In this document: piece by piece, positions 28,698-37,032 of the stretch
Layout: each line of letters starts with the position of its first letter
How positions within the stretch are numbered: the first letter of the stretch is position 1
Virus record (IMG/VR): IMGVR_UViG_3300050821_016542
Span: 1 to 37,032 of that record
DNA length: 37,032 nt
Reading direction: 5' to 3' (one strand)
DNA from: a virus
Translations under genes and position numbers: made by a program
Notes under the pieces: model-generated
Databases searched by the model: none
Seen by the model: the letters and a program-made list of their open reading frames with translations, nothing else
Told to the model about the DNA's origin: nothing

Positions 28698-29035
28698 TGG
28701 CTTCATTTGATACACCAGCTTTCTTAAATGATCCGCCTGTTTATGATGAATTACTAGAAACTATTGATAGAACTAAACTAAATGATTCATGGTCAAATTG
28801 GTTTGATGATGTGGTGGAATCGATGGGTCAATGTATTACTCATGATTTCATTGTTGACCCTATTACTGGAGATAGGAGAGATGCCGCTATCTTAATGGCC
28901 ACAGGGGGTTCAATAACTGATAGAAATAACTTAGAAAATGCTCGCAATGGTTCAATATGGTACAACACGGATACTGATCAATTTAATTTTAGACAAGGTG
29001 GATCATGGGTAACATTTACCCCCATCCCCGCATAA
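28697..29035 (+). CDS. small tail-associated protein, 112 aa
   Basis: Residues 1-55 are helical and acidic (LLETIDRTKLNDSWSNWFDD, VVESMGQCIT). Residues 68-112 form a small beta domain ARNGSIWYNTDTDQFNFRQG followed by GSWVTF, the kind of repeat-like element that phage fibre and tail proteins use (N(G)SIWYNT...F.F...GSW). It overlaps the gp10-like stop. Likely a tail or needle accessory; no exact family recognised. Confidence 0.75.
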   Translation: MASFDTPAFLNDPPVYDELLETIDRTKLNDSWSNWFDDVVESMGQCITHDFIVDPITGDRRDAAILMATGGSITDRNNLENARNGSIWYNTDTDQFNFRQGGSWVTFTPIPA

Positions 29036-29059
29036 TTAGTTTAACCATGGATGGTTATC

Positions 29060-29776
29060 ATGAGTATTTGGGATAGTTTATTTGGGGGTGGTGAGAAAGC
29101 AGCCGCGAAAGAGCAAGCGGAATCTGCTGAAAGAGCCATGCAAGAAAGACGTGCTGCTGAACGACGTGCACGTCAAGATTTTAGACCCTATCTCGAATCG
29201 GGCGAGCGCGCATTACCTCAATACGAAGGCATGGCTAAGGAGATGGTTGATTCGCCTGGTTTTCTTGAAAGTTTACTCGGTCAATATAAACCCTCAGCAT
29301 CCTATGAAAACCGATTTAATCAAGGTAACCGTGCCATTAATCAGGCCATGGGATCAAATGGTATGTATGGCAGTGGTGATCTTTTAAAATCACTTATGGA
29401 ATATGGACAAAACCTAGCCAGCGAAGATGAGCAACGATATCTTGAAAATGTTCTAGGCATTCGAGGTAATGCCATGAATGCTTTCGGTGCCATTGCTAAT
29501 CAAGGATATAATTCTGCGGCAAATATTGGCAATATTACTGCGAATACTGGCCAAGGATTGGCTGAAGATCAAAATAGATATGGTGAAGCTAGGGCTAATG
29601 AACGGCGAGCAAGTTCTAATATTTTAACCAATATATTGGGTACCGCAGGCAGAGCTTTAACAGGTGGTATCTCAGGTGCAATGGGCGGTGGTGGATTTGG
29701 AGGATTTGGAAGCGGTTTTGGTCAAGGCCTAAGAAGAGGATTTAACATCTATGGGCATGGATTAGGGGATTATTAA
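29060..29776 (+). CDS. DNA ejection protein (P22 gp7-like position)
   Basis: A 238-aa protein: helical Ala/Glu/Arg-rich N-terminal region (KAAAKEQAESAERAMQERRA), a centre with ASYENRFNQGNRAINQAMGS and ENVLGIRGNAMNAFGAIANQ, and a C-terminal Gly-rich, weakly hydrophobic segment (GISGAMGGGGFGGFGSGFGQ). This is the usual make-up of phage ejection proteins that leave the head with DNA and line the periplasmic channel. An in-frame ATG lies three codons earlier; GGATGG spacing favours this start. Confidence 0.8.
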   Translation: MSIWDSLFGGGEKAAAKEQAESAERAMQERRAAERRARQDFRPYLESGERALPQYEGMAKEMVDSPGFLESLLGQYKPSASYENRFNQGNRAINQAMGSNGMYGSGDLLKSLMEYGQNLASEDEQRYLENVLGIRGNAMNAFGAIANQGYNSAANIGNITANTGQGLAEDQNRYGEARANERRASSNILTNILGTAGRALTGGISGAMGGGGFGGFGSGFGQGLRRGFNIYGHGLGDY

Positions 29777-29779
29777 ACA

Positions 29780-31555
29780 ATGGCTATTCAACCCATTAAA
29801 TCTCAAACTATTCTTGATGTTTTTGGACGACAGTCTAAATTAGACAAGGAAATGGAACAAGCGCGACTCGCTAACATTCTAGCAGGTTATAACAATACTA
29901 TCAAAGGGGTAGAGGCTCAATACGCCCCGCAAATGTCCCAAGAAGAACTAAGGAAAGCTCAATTATTCAATATGATACAGCAAGCCAAAGCTAAGTATGC
30001 AGAACAAAATGAGCGGGCAAGTTTACAGGATATTTTGGCGGGTACCAATGTTAAAAATCAAACTGCAAGAAACTGGGAATTACATAACCAATACCTGCCC
30101 AGGGAAAAAGAAGCAGCTATTCAAATGTCAGAAATGAAAAATAAAAACTATCCCTTGGAAATGGAAGATGAAAGAAGAAAAAATTTATCTGAATACTTAA
30201 AAAAAATACAAGAAACTAATAAATTAAAAAATGAAAATATTGAATTTCCAAATAAAATGAAACGTGAACAGGAGAAAAATCAATCTATTGTAGACAAGAA
30301 TTTAGCCAGTAAATCATTGTCTGAATTAAAATCGGCCGAACAAAAAATAAAAAATGAATTTGTTAGAAGACAGCAAATAGCTCAAACTCTAATAGGAGAA
30401 AATCAAGCGCAATATGCACAGCCTATGTCAGAAACTGCTTTACAAGGCAATAAACTAAGAAATCAAGGTCAACAAATTTCTAATCAGTACGCCCCTCAAA
30501 TCGCACAAGGCAATATTGAGGGTACACGATTAGGTAATGAAGGCAAAATAATAGCCAACCAATATGCCCCTCAAATCGCACAAGGCAATATTGAGGGTAC
30601 ACGATTAGGTAATGAAGGCAAAATGATAGCCAATCGAGCTGCACCTCAGATGAATGAAGCCAATCTTCAAGGCAAACAATTAGGCAATCAATTAACAGAA
30701 CAAGAAATAAAAAAAGCAACGATAAATAATGAATATGCAAGAAAAGAAAAAGAATTAGAGATGGAAATGAGCCAGGCTAAGGCAAAATATGAAAAATTCA
30801 AAGCTGAGAATGCGCCAAAAGAATTAGCAAATGAAACCATGAAAGCAGAATCTTATGCCAAAGCGAATAGTTCAGTAAACTTGAATAAAAAAAATGCACC
30901 TAAAGTAGCTCAAATTCAGACGCAACTTAACGAACTGAAAAAAACACACATCGATCCTATAAATGGCGAGAAACTTAGTGGCAGGGCATTAGAAGATCAA
31001 ATCAATAATTATCGGATGGCATTGGATGATGCTGTGGTTTCTCCAGATGATAAGAGATTTCTGGGTACCGTTGGCATGAACATGGATTTGTTCAGTGAAA
31101 TAAATAAAAGACAAATCGCTCAAAATTACGGGGTGTTTGCAAAAATAAAGATGGGTGCTAAAAATGTAGCAAAGCCTTTGGGTTATAATGATGAAGTTTT
31201 AAATCGATTTGATCAATTCCTTCATCAGATAGCACCAACAGCAGCTGAAGGTATGAGATATGCATTTAAGGGTTCAATTCAACCATCAAATTTAAAAAAA
31301 TGGTATAACCAAGTTGTCCCTAACGCGTGGAATAACCCAGAATCAGCTTATTCAAGAATAGTGCAATTTGAAAAACAAATGCATGATGAAACCAGATCTC
31401 GATTAAAAAATGTACCTAGAGATGGCTATTATCGACAAGTTAGATTTGAAAATTACCATTTAATCCCTGGCGATATTGTTCCTAAAAATGCGGATGAATT
31501 AGTTAACGTTGCTAGAAAAATTGGGTTAGCTCGGGGGTTAAATAATGCAAAATGA
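29780..31555 (+). CDS. repeat-containing ejection protein
   Basis: A 591-aa, Gln/Asn/Lys-rich helical protein. Residues about 210-320 contain tandem 25-residue repeats built on YAPQIAQGNIEGTRLGNEGK, two nearly identical and two diverged. An earlier YAPQMSQEEL near residue 53 shows the pattern is older. The C-terminal part (IKMGAKNVAKPLGYNDEVLN...) is a compact helical domain. Between two other ejection-like genes it fits P22 gp16/gp20-type proteins that unfold and pass through the tail. Confidence 0.8.
   Translation: MAIQPIKSQTILDVFGRQSKLDKEMEQARLANILAGYNNTIKGVEAQYAPQMSQEELRKAQLFNMIQQAKAKYAEQNERASLQDILAGTNVKNQTARNWELHNQYLPREKEAAIQMSEMKNKNYPLEMEDERRKNLSEYLKKIQETNKLKNENIEFPNKMKREQEKNQSIVDKNLASKSLSELKSAEQKIKNEFVRRQQIAQTLIGENQAQYAQPMSETALQGNKLRNQGQQISNQYAPQIAQGNIEGTRLGNEGKIIANQYAPQIAQGNIEGTRLGNEGKMIANRAAPQMNEANLQGKQLGNQLTEQEIKKATINNEYARKEKELEMEMSQAKAKYEKFKAENAPKELANETMKAESYAKANSSVNLNKKNAPKVAQIQTQLNELKKTHIDPINGEKLSGRALEDQINNYRMALDDAVVSPDDKRFLGTVGMNMDLFSEINKRQIAQNYGVFAKIKMGAKNVAKPLGYNDEVLNRFDQFLHQIAPTAAEGMRYAFKGSIQPSNLKKWYNQVVPNAWNNPESAYSRIVQFEKQMHDETRSRLKNVPRDGYYRQVRFENYHLIPGDIVPKNADELVNVARKIGLARGLNNAK
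30491..30640 (+). repeat. 75-bp in-frame tandem repeat
   Basis: Two consecutive 75-bp units starting at 30491 and 30566 are almost identical at the DNA level (the first 57 bases match), encoding 25-residue repeats. Diverged copies lie on either side. Such identity suggests a recent unit duplication by slippage or recombination. Confidence 0.85.
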
Positions 31556-33122
31556 CACTTATGAGTTATTAAATTCGTTATCAGATGAAGATATTATACG
31601 TATCCAAAATAGGGATTTCGCGCCACTTGAAAAAATTAAGAATAAGAAAACAGGAAACAATCAACAGCCTCAACAGCAAATGGAACCTTCCCAACGTCCG
31701 ATGAATCAAAACCAAGGTATGCTCCCTGAAGAAAGTCAAAATCCATACAAAAACAACAGTATAGGCAGGAATTTAGCCAGTGGATTAGCCAGCGGAGCTT
31801 ATGAAAATGTTCGTGGCATTGCTGATTTAATCGGGTTAAAACCTAAGCCTCGTCAGTTTTGGGGAGACCCTGAGTCAAACTCATTTGGATTTGGTAAGTT
31901 TTTGGGTGAATGGGGTACGCCAGCTGTAGGTGCCTTGAAAGCGGGTAAAGCTATTGGCAAAGCTGCACCTGCTTTAAGACAAGCTGCTTCATGGTTACCT
32001 GAAGCTTTAGGCGTAGGTGCAGTTGGTGCAGCTGTTCATCCGGGTTCAATCAATGAAAGGCTTGCAACCGGTGCTGGAGAGGCCGCTTTAGTGCCTGCAT
32101 TTCATGGGGCGGTTAAAGGATTCAGAGCAGCGAAACAAGGCATTAGCAACGCTCGTAGTAATCTAAAATATTCAAGTCCTGGGAAATTTAATGAAGAAAC
32201 ACGAAAAACAGTTCAAGAGGTATTAGGAAATAAACCATTCACAAAAGAAGTAGAAAGAGAATCAATTACGGGGATAATTAATAAAAAAGCGAGAGATTAT
32301 TTAACAAAATCAAACGAAATGTATAACGGTATTATAAAAGAAGCTACCGAAAAAGGATATGATGGCGTTAAAAAGAAAATTGAATTCAACAATAGAGATT
32401 ATTTTTTAAATAAAGCTGATATTGATGCAGATAAAAATATTTCTCATTTATTTGCAAATTTCTTAGAAAAACCATCTTTTGGTAGAGCGCATAGATTACA
32501 ATCTGCCTTAGGAAGAGAATCCTTTGCACTTAAAAATCCAGAGAATAGGGAGGTAGTTAGGAAGAGAGGAGAATTATATGGTGAACTACACGATAAGATA
32601 GTCGATGCCATGGATTCAACAATAAAAAAAAATGGAGATAATAATATACTATCTTCGTACAAAAATGCTTCAAATTATTATGAACGTAATGTAGTTCCTT
32701 ATTATAAATCAAATTATGAAATAAGTAATATTTCTCGAAGTTTGCCTGAGAAAGAAAGATATCACTACCCACGAAATATTATTCATACATTATTAGAAGA
32801 TACCCATACAATGAAAAAAGTAAGGGATGATATGCCTAAAGGAACTAAACGAACCATTTTATCAAGATTATTAAATGGTGTCGAAGATAATCCTAAACTA
32901 TTAAAGAAAAGAATCAATAAAATAAATTCAGGCGGTGAATTTGAATTAGTTAATAAAAAAGATTTAAAACAAATAGAAGACTTTCTAAGAAAAGGAAAGG
33001 GACTTGAGATAGTCAGAGAGTTTGTTAAGAACAATAAAAAGAAACTTTTACTTTTACCAGGAGCGGCTACAATTTATGTAGGAGCAAAAGCAGGTAAAGC
33101 ATTGGTATCTAAAGAAGATTAA
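31545..33122 (+). CDS. ejection protein with glycine-alanine membrane-active region
   Basis: A 525-aa protein. Residues 1-75 are Gln/Asn-rich and disordered. Residues about 75-200 are Gly/Ala-rich with amphipathic hydrophobic helices (IGRNLASGLASGAYENVRGI, ALGVGAVGAAVHPG), as in phage proteins that insert in the envelope. The rest is helical and basic, and the last residues hold a hydrophobic segment KLLLLPGAATIYVGAKAGKA. The start overlaps the previous gene. Likely the third of the ejected proteins; a transglycosylase motif was not seen. Confidence 0.78.
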   Translation: MQNDTYELLNSLSDEDIIRIQNRDFAPLEKIKNKKTGNNQQPQQQMEPSQRPMNQNQGMLPEESQNPYKNNSIGRNLASGLASGAYENVRGIADLIGLKPKPRQFWGDPESNSFGFGKFLGEWGTPAVGALKAGKAIGKAAPALRQAASWLPEALGVGAVGAAVHPGSINERLATGAGEAALVPAFHGAVKGFRAAKQGISNARSNLKYSSPGKFNEETRKTVQEVLGNKPFTKEVERESITGIINKKARDYLTKSNEMYNGIIKEATEKGYDGVKKKIEFNNRDYFLNKADIDADKNISHLFANFLEKPSFGRAHRLQSALGRESFALKNPENREVVRKRGELYGELHDKIVDAMDSTIKKNGDNNILSSYKNASNYYERNVVPYYKSNYEISNISRSLPEKERYHYPRNIIHTLLEDTHTMKKVRDDMPKGTKRTILSRLLNGVEDNPKLLKKRINKINSGGEFELVNKKDLKQIEDFLRKGKGLEIVREFVKNNKKKLLLLPGAATIYVGAKAGKALVSKED

Positions 33123-33153
33123 AGGATTAATCTAACACAAAGGACATACGGAT

Positions 33154-34707
33154 ATGGCCTCAACATTTATCGAAGCACCCCAGCCATGGTGGATTTTTAA
33201 TGATGCAACTGGTAAGCCTTTGGCTGGTGGAACCATCTATACTTACGATAGCTTAACGCGTGACCCTAAAGCCACTTACAAAGATGCTGCTGGATTAATC
33301 GAACAAGAATTTCCTATTACATTAGATGCCTCTGGCATGGTTGATAGTTCCATATTTTGGGAATTAAACGGTACAAGTGGTTACTACATTGAAATTTTCG
33401 ATGGTAAAGGCGACTTGCTTAGATCGGAGGATAACTTTCCTCTTTCTGTAGGAGGAGGGGGAGGAGGAGGGCCAATTAATGAGTATTTTGAGTCCACCAA
33501 TTACATTGATAATATCGATTTCAAATTCAATAATGGCACTATTTCTCCTGTTCCCGTAGGTGATACGCCTGTTGCACCAGGGGGATGGATTTTTAGAAAA
33601 GCAGAAAATTTTGCAGTTTTTGATGATATTGTATTTACAAGAATAAACCTTAGTTCTGTATCGGCTGCTTATAATCCAGAATATCTTTTAACTTATACAG
33701 CAACAAGTTTCACTGGATTAGAAACAGAAAAATCATTACTCAAAAAAATAAATAACGTTAAATCATTTAACAATGAAATGATTACCATAAGTTTTTATGC
33801 ATTTTCAACATTACCTTCATCACCTGCTGAGATTATTGTCATACAGAATTTTGGTACAGGGGGATCGCCTTCTGCGCCAAATATTCAGCTATTCCCTTTT
33901 ACTTTCCCAGGCAGTGGCGTTATTGATGAAACATTTACCGTTGCAAGTACCGTTGGAAAATCGCTTGGTACAAATGGAGATGATTATATTGCCATTGGGT
34001 TTCGATATCCTTTATCTACTCCTGGCGTATTTAGCGTAACACGTTTCAGTATTATTCGTGGTGATTTGACTCCTCCTAATGGATTTTTTGATACTCCTTC
34101 TCAGACATTTTCAAAATGCATACAAGATTTATTGTCAACTATGTTCCCATTTTATACCACTGGATTTGTTGCTAAGTTCTTTGTTGATTATGGTGTAATC
34201 AATAGTGTGCCTACAAAATATGCTATATCAGGTTTTATTGGTATGGAAAATCAAACAATAGGCAGTGCATCTTCAGCCGCGGTAGAAGCTAATAATCAAT
34301 ACATGAATCTTTTTATTTACCTTTGGATGAGTACGAGTCAATCAGCGTGCCCTGTCTCTGGAGGACGTGGGGTGTCTGCCCAAGCAGATTGGGCTGCAAA
34401 TAAAACAATAACATTGCCTAATACACCAGGAAGAGTAGATGGATGTGTAGGGACAGGCTCAGGATTAACTCCAAGAGTTATGGCAGAAACTTTTGGAGAA
34501 GAAAACCATCAAATAACTGAACCTGAAATGGCTGCTCATAATCACACAATAAGCCCGACAGGAAAAGTATTTGTAAATGCAGGCACTTTTTTGCCGGCCT
34601 ATACCAGTGGTTTACCAGGTATTACTGCCTCTAGCATTTCAGGAGCAAACGTTCCTCATAACACCATGCAACCGACCGTCTTTTCTTATTGGTACATCAA
34701 ATATTAA
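33154..34707 (+). CDS. tail fibre/collar protein
   Basis: A 517-aa protein. The N-terminal domain (PWWIFNDATGKPLAGGTIYT, YKDAAGLIEQEFPITLDASG) resembles head-binding or anchor domains of phage fibres. A poly-glycine hinge lies near residue 105. A beta-rich body follows. The C-terminal part (ETFGEENHQITEPEMAAHNH and NVPHNTMQPTVFSYWYIKY) matches the phage tail-collar fold with its metal-binding histidines and NTMQP signature. It is the probable receptor-binding fibre or its base. Confidence 0.85.
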   Translation: MASTFIEAPQPWWIFNDATGKPLAGGTIYTYDSLTRDPKATYKDAAGLIEQEFPITLDASGMVDSSIFWELNGTSGYYIEIFDGKGDLLRSEDNFPLSVGGGGGGGPINEYFESTNYIDNIDFKFNNGTISPVPVGDTPVAPGGWIFRKAENFAVFDDIVFTRINLSSVSAAYNPEYLLTYTATSFTGLETEKSLLKKINNVKSFNNEMITISFYAFSTLPSSPAEIIVIQNFGTGGSPSAPNIQLFPFTFPGSGVIDETFTVASTVGKSLGTNGDDYIAIGFRYPLSTPGVFSVTRFSIIRGDLTPPNGFFDTPSQTFSKCIQDLLSTMFPFYTTGFVAKFFVDYGVINSVPTKYAISGFIGMENQTIGSASSAAVEANNQYMNLFIYLWMSTSQSACPVSGGRGVSAQADWAANKTITLPNTPGRVDGCVGTGSGLTPRVMAETFGEENHQITEPEMAAHNHTISPTGKVFVNAGTFLPAYTSGLPGITASSISGANVPHNTMQPTVFSYWYIKY

Positions 34708-34721
34708 AAAGGATTTTAATT

Positions 34722-35060
34722 ATGGCTACTTATGAAGATGTTCCCATTATCCCTGTTAACTCTAAGCAAAGAAGCCGAGAAATGGGATGGAATGTTTACG
34801 ATGGAAAAAGAGCGATAAACGGTGTTTACTTTTATGGTAAAACACAGGATACTTTCATGGTTTCTAAATGGATCCATGTGGGTACCACAGGTAACCTTGT
34901 TTTTGAGCAAATAGATGGTGAAGTGGGTGTGGTTTTAAATGCAGAAGTAGGATGGCATCCCGTTTCTGCAAGAAGGATTTTAGTTTCAGGTACCCCCAAT
35001 GATGGAGGCGCATCGGTAACCACGACAGCGACAAACGTGACTTATCACGGCGGCACTTAA
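34722..35060 (+). CDS. spike-base-like tail protein
   Basis: A 112-aa beta protein. SKWIHVGTTGNLVFEQIDGE followed by a VGWHPVSARRILVSGT stretch follows the spike-base (RCAP_rcc01079-like) pattern (GTAG.LVV...G......G..LP...RR...TGT). In gene transfer agents and phages this small trimeric domain connects the spike to the tail tip. The AAAAAGGATTTTAATT leader fixes the start; frames upstream overlap the fibre gene. It precedes four related tail genes. Confidence 0.72.
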   Translation: MATYEDVPIIPVNSKQRSREMGWNVYDGKRAINGVYFYGKTQDTFMVSKWIHVGTTGNLVFEQIDGEVGVVLNAEVGWHPVSARRILVSGTPNDGGASVTTTATNVTYHGGT

Positions 35061-35108
35061 AGGTTACTTTTATTAAAGGATTAATAAAATAATAAAAAGG
35101 ATTTTATC

Positions 35109-35777
35109 ATGGCTTTTAACCCAACAAACTTAACTTTTGGTAGAGGAATATTTAATAATTTTTCTTCTGAGAATGGCCCCGCGCAACATATTTATAGTTC
35201 TAATGATTCAATAGCACTCATGACTTCTAATGGATATTTCCCTCCATACTTTGGAACATCCTTATCAGACAATCAAAGCCAAGTTAAAGAAAATGACATT
35301 TTAGCTCTTGCCTCAAGTTCGGATAGTATTTCTTTAAGTTATTTAATTTCAAGTATCAATCCCATCATATTGAACACTTCAGCTGAGTCATATGATGAAT
35401 ATTTTGGCGTTTCTTATTCAGGTGCCAGCTCAGGAACTCTGGATATTGCTTTTTCAAGAACAGGTAATCTTGTTACCTTTTATGTTCTTTCAACAGCATC
35501 CCTTTCAACGGGAAGCGGCGGCCATTATTTATTAAATTTATCTCCTCCTAGACGTTACTTACCCGCAGCAGATTATAACCTAGGTTCTACTCCAGGAAAT
35601 GTTCTTTTGCCATGCCCATTAGTTAATGGTGTATCTGCTTTATTTGCTGATATTGTCATTAGATCACTTGGAAACATACAAATTTTTCAAATGCCATCAT
35701 CTGATTTCTTGGGGGGGGCTACCGTTACATTGCATAATTTTTCTGGTTCATATCGTGGGATTGATTTAACTAGTTAG
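35109..35777 (+). CDS. tail-associated paralog with an eight-G tract
   Basis: A 222-aa member of the four-gene family: FGRGIFNNF, SSNDSIALMTSNGYFPPYFG and a C-terminal IQIFQMPSSDFLGGATVTLH. The closest relative is the 219-aa gene at the left end, with motifs in the same order. The codons for LGGA contain eight consecutive G (35711-35718), remarkable in AT-rich DNA and a possible slippage site that would replace the last 20 or so residues. Leader AAAAAGGATTTTATC. Confidence 0.8.
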   Translation: MAFNPTNLTFGRGIFNNFSSENGPAQHIYSSNDSIALMTSNGYFPPYFGTSLSDNQSQVKENDILALASSSDSISLSYLISSINPIILNTSAESYDEYFGVSYSGASSGTLDIAFSRTGNLVTFYVLSTASLSTGSGGHYLLNLSPPRRYLPAADYNLGSTPGNVLLPCPLVNGVSALFADIVIRSLGNIQIFQMPSSDFLGGATVTLHNFSGSYRGIDLTS

Positions 35778-35799
35778 TCAGATTTAAAAGGATTTTATC

Positions 35800-36417
35800 A
35801 TGGCTTTTATTCAAGATAATTTTATACCAAAAAGAAAAACATTCTTATTTCCTGATTTATCTTCGAGTATTTATATTTCTGATGATGGTATCAGTACTAT
35901 TTTGAGTGACGGTTATTTTCCAAATTGGTTTGGTTTGGACAATAACTCAGTTGTTCCATTAAGAGATACGCTGATGATAATGAGTACCAGTGATTATTTA
36001 GTGAAAGAATATTTGGTCATTTCAGATAATCCGGTTGGCCTTTCTATCGCAAGCGTTCCTTCTGAAACAGAGTATTTAATGGTTAATACTTCAGGTGCTA
36101 TTGTTACAAGCATGCCTATATTCTTTTACAAGAATAATGTATTCAATGTCGCACTCTTTATTATACCAGCATCGTTATCATGGACAATTACCCAACCTGG
36201 AAAAATTAATTTCAATGATTTCAGTCTGCCATCAGGATTCACCCCTGCTAATTTTCCAGTTTATTTGTCTATTCATGGTATTTATAATGGAACACCAATT
36301 TATTTTAATTTTACATTAAGTAATGATTCTCCTTATCTATCTCTTGATCATACTTTTGAAGTGGGAGATACCTTAAGTATTACCAATGCATTGACTCTTT
36401 ACACTATTGAATCATAA
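35800..36417 (+). CDS. tail-associated paralog, 205 aa
   Basis: A diverged family member: MAFIQDNFIPKRKTF start, SDDGISTILSDGYFPNWFGL signature and D.L.IMS block in the usual places. The C-terminal half differs from the first two members (YLSIHGIYNGTPIYFNFTLS). Its first eight residues resemble those of the next gene (MSFIQENFMP), so these two form a subgroup. Leader AAAAGGATTTTATC. Confidence 0.78.
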   Translation: MAFIQDNFIPKRKTFLFPDLSSSIYISDDGISTILSDGYFPNWFGLDNNSVVPLRDTLMIMSTSDYLVKEYLVISDNPVGLSIASVPSETEYLMVNTSGAIVTSMPIFFYKNNVFNVALFIIPASLSWTITQPGKINFNDFSLPSGFTPANFPVYLSIHGIYNGTPIYFNFTLSNDSPYLSLDHTFEVGDTLSITNALTLYTIES

Positions 36418-36429
36418 GGATGTGATTAC

Positions 36430-37032
36430 ATGTCATTTATACAAGAAAATTTTATGCCAGATAGAGCGGCTTTCAATAGCTCTCTTACATCTCAATGTTT
36501 TGGTATTCATCGTTTCATTAGCAGCACTGATACATTTTCAGAGATTGAGTCTTTAGATTATTTCCCCGCTTACTTTGGCCTTGATAAAGATTCAATCAAA
36601 AACAATGACTATTTATATGTACAAGATAGTGATGAAAATTTTAAGCAATATCTTATTTCATTAGACGAATTTGGAGATATTACGCTTGTAGCGTCTGTTG
36701 AAGATTTAGTCGTTACTTCGGTTATTCATGGGCTTGATCCCGTGCTTACTTATAATATCGATCTTATATTTGCTCTAAGAGATAATTTTGTCACGATTAT
36801 TATTCCGTCTTTTGCTCTTCCTTCACCTACTGTCACAAGTTTCGCAACCATCGCTCTTCCTACGAATTTTTTACCTCTTACATCAAGCGTTCCATTTTAT
36901 GAGTATATGTTCATCACAGATAACAATGTTCAAACTTATGGAATGATTAAAGTTGATTCAAATATGATCACAATAGGCCCCGCAGGGCCTGGATCTGGAT
37001 TACCTATTCAGCAATTCACTTCAGCTGCTCCC
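36430..37032 (+). CDS. tail-associated paralog crossing the contig end (N-terminal part)
   Basis: Begins MSFIQENFMPDRAAFNSSLT and holds SLDYFPAYFGLDKDSIKNND, the family signature near residue 43. The frame is open to the last base and, through the 98-bp overlap, continues in the left end to give about 216 aa. AAGGATGTGATTAC precedes the ATG. Its middle and end are unlike the other members, as expected if the C-terminal halves vary for target recognition (inference). Confidence 0.85.
   Translation, partial: MSFIQENFMPDRAAFNSSLTSQCFGIHRFISSTDTFSEIESLDYFPAYFGLDKDSIKNNDYLYVQDSDENFKQYLISLDEFGDITLVASVEDLVVTSVIHGLDPVLTYNIDLIFALRDNFVTIIIPSFALPSPTVTSFATIALPTNFLPLTSSVPFYEYMFITDNNVQTYGMIKVDSNMITIGPAGPGSGLPIQQFTSAAP
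36935..37032. repeat. 98-bp terminal direct repeat, right copy
   Basis: Exact copy of the first 98 bases of the window; see the left copy. Counting it once gives a 36,934-bp unit. Confidence 0.95.

Noticed and set aside
30480-30740. Leftward 86-codon frame with leucine-rich repeats
   Set aside because: It is the complement of the 75-bp repeat in the ejection protein gene.

Overview
The window is one complete circular (or circularly permuted) tailed-phage genome. The first 98 bases are repeated exactly as the last 98, and one reading frame runs off the right end and finishes in the left end, so the unit length is about 36,934 bp. The DNA is strongly AT-rich. The head and tail module is P22-like: TerS/TerL, a long portal with a coiled-coil tail, scaffold, P22-type coat, gp4- and gp10-like tail-neck proteins and ejection proteins. 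This predicts a short-tailed podovirus. An SSB ending in DEDIPF, RusA, CsrA, DUF29 and DUF1640 relatives suggest a low-GC gammaproteobacterial host, possibly Legionellales-like. That host guess is inference. I see no integrase, no DNA polymerase, primase or helicase, and no recognisable endolysin.

Layout. (1) 0.1-1.5 kb: end of the late tail operon, then a small membrane protein and ssb. (2) 6.0 back to 1.5 kb, minus strand: an early operon with a Gp157-like protein, a RecT-like annealing protein, a canonical CsrA and a second divergent CsrA-like protein, a DUF1640 protein, two short antidote-like proteins that lack an HTH, and several small unknowns. (3) 6.05-6.17 kb: a divergent promoter pair with palindromic operator candidates. 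(4) 6.2-11.3 kb, plus strand: a small HTH protein, a run of five to six small helical proteins (two clearly paralogous), a 513-aa winged-helix Rep-like protein, and four tandem 51-62-aa coiled-coil proteins.

(5) 11.4-19 kb: accessory and maintenance region. It holds a tRNA-Asn, an SMC/ABC-type ATPase, a perfect chromosomal-type parS palindrome with two near-copies, arrays of hairpins around a DUF262-like gene, an orphan HigA-like gene running into an initiator-like tRNA, RusA, a set of proteins sharing the DUF29 C-terminal motif, an inverted pair of perfect DnaA boxes in a gene-free gap (candidate origin), and a promoter followed by three strong stem-loops (candidate ncRNA). (6) 19.3-36.9 kb, plus strand: packaging, head, tail and ejection genes, ending in a spike-base-like protein and four related tail proteins, one of which spans the contig junction.

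Reading of the whole: the packaging and virion module is conventional. The maintenance side looks like a phage-plasmid that relies on host DnaA and replisome and perhaps on the host ParB through parS. A Csr-type post-transcriptional circuit (two CsrA-like proteins plus a structured RNA with looped GGA) is the other unusual layer.
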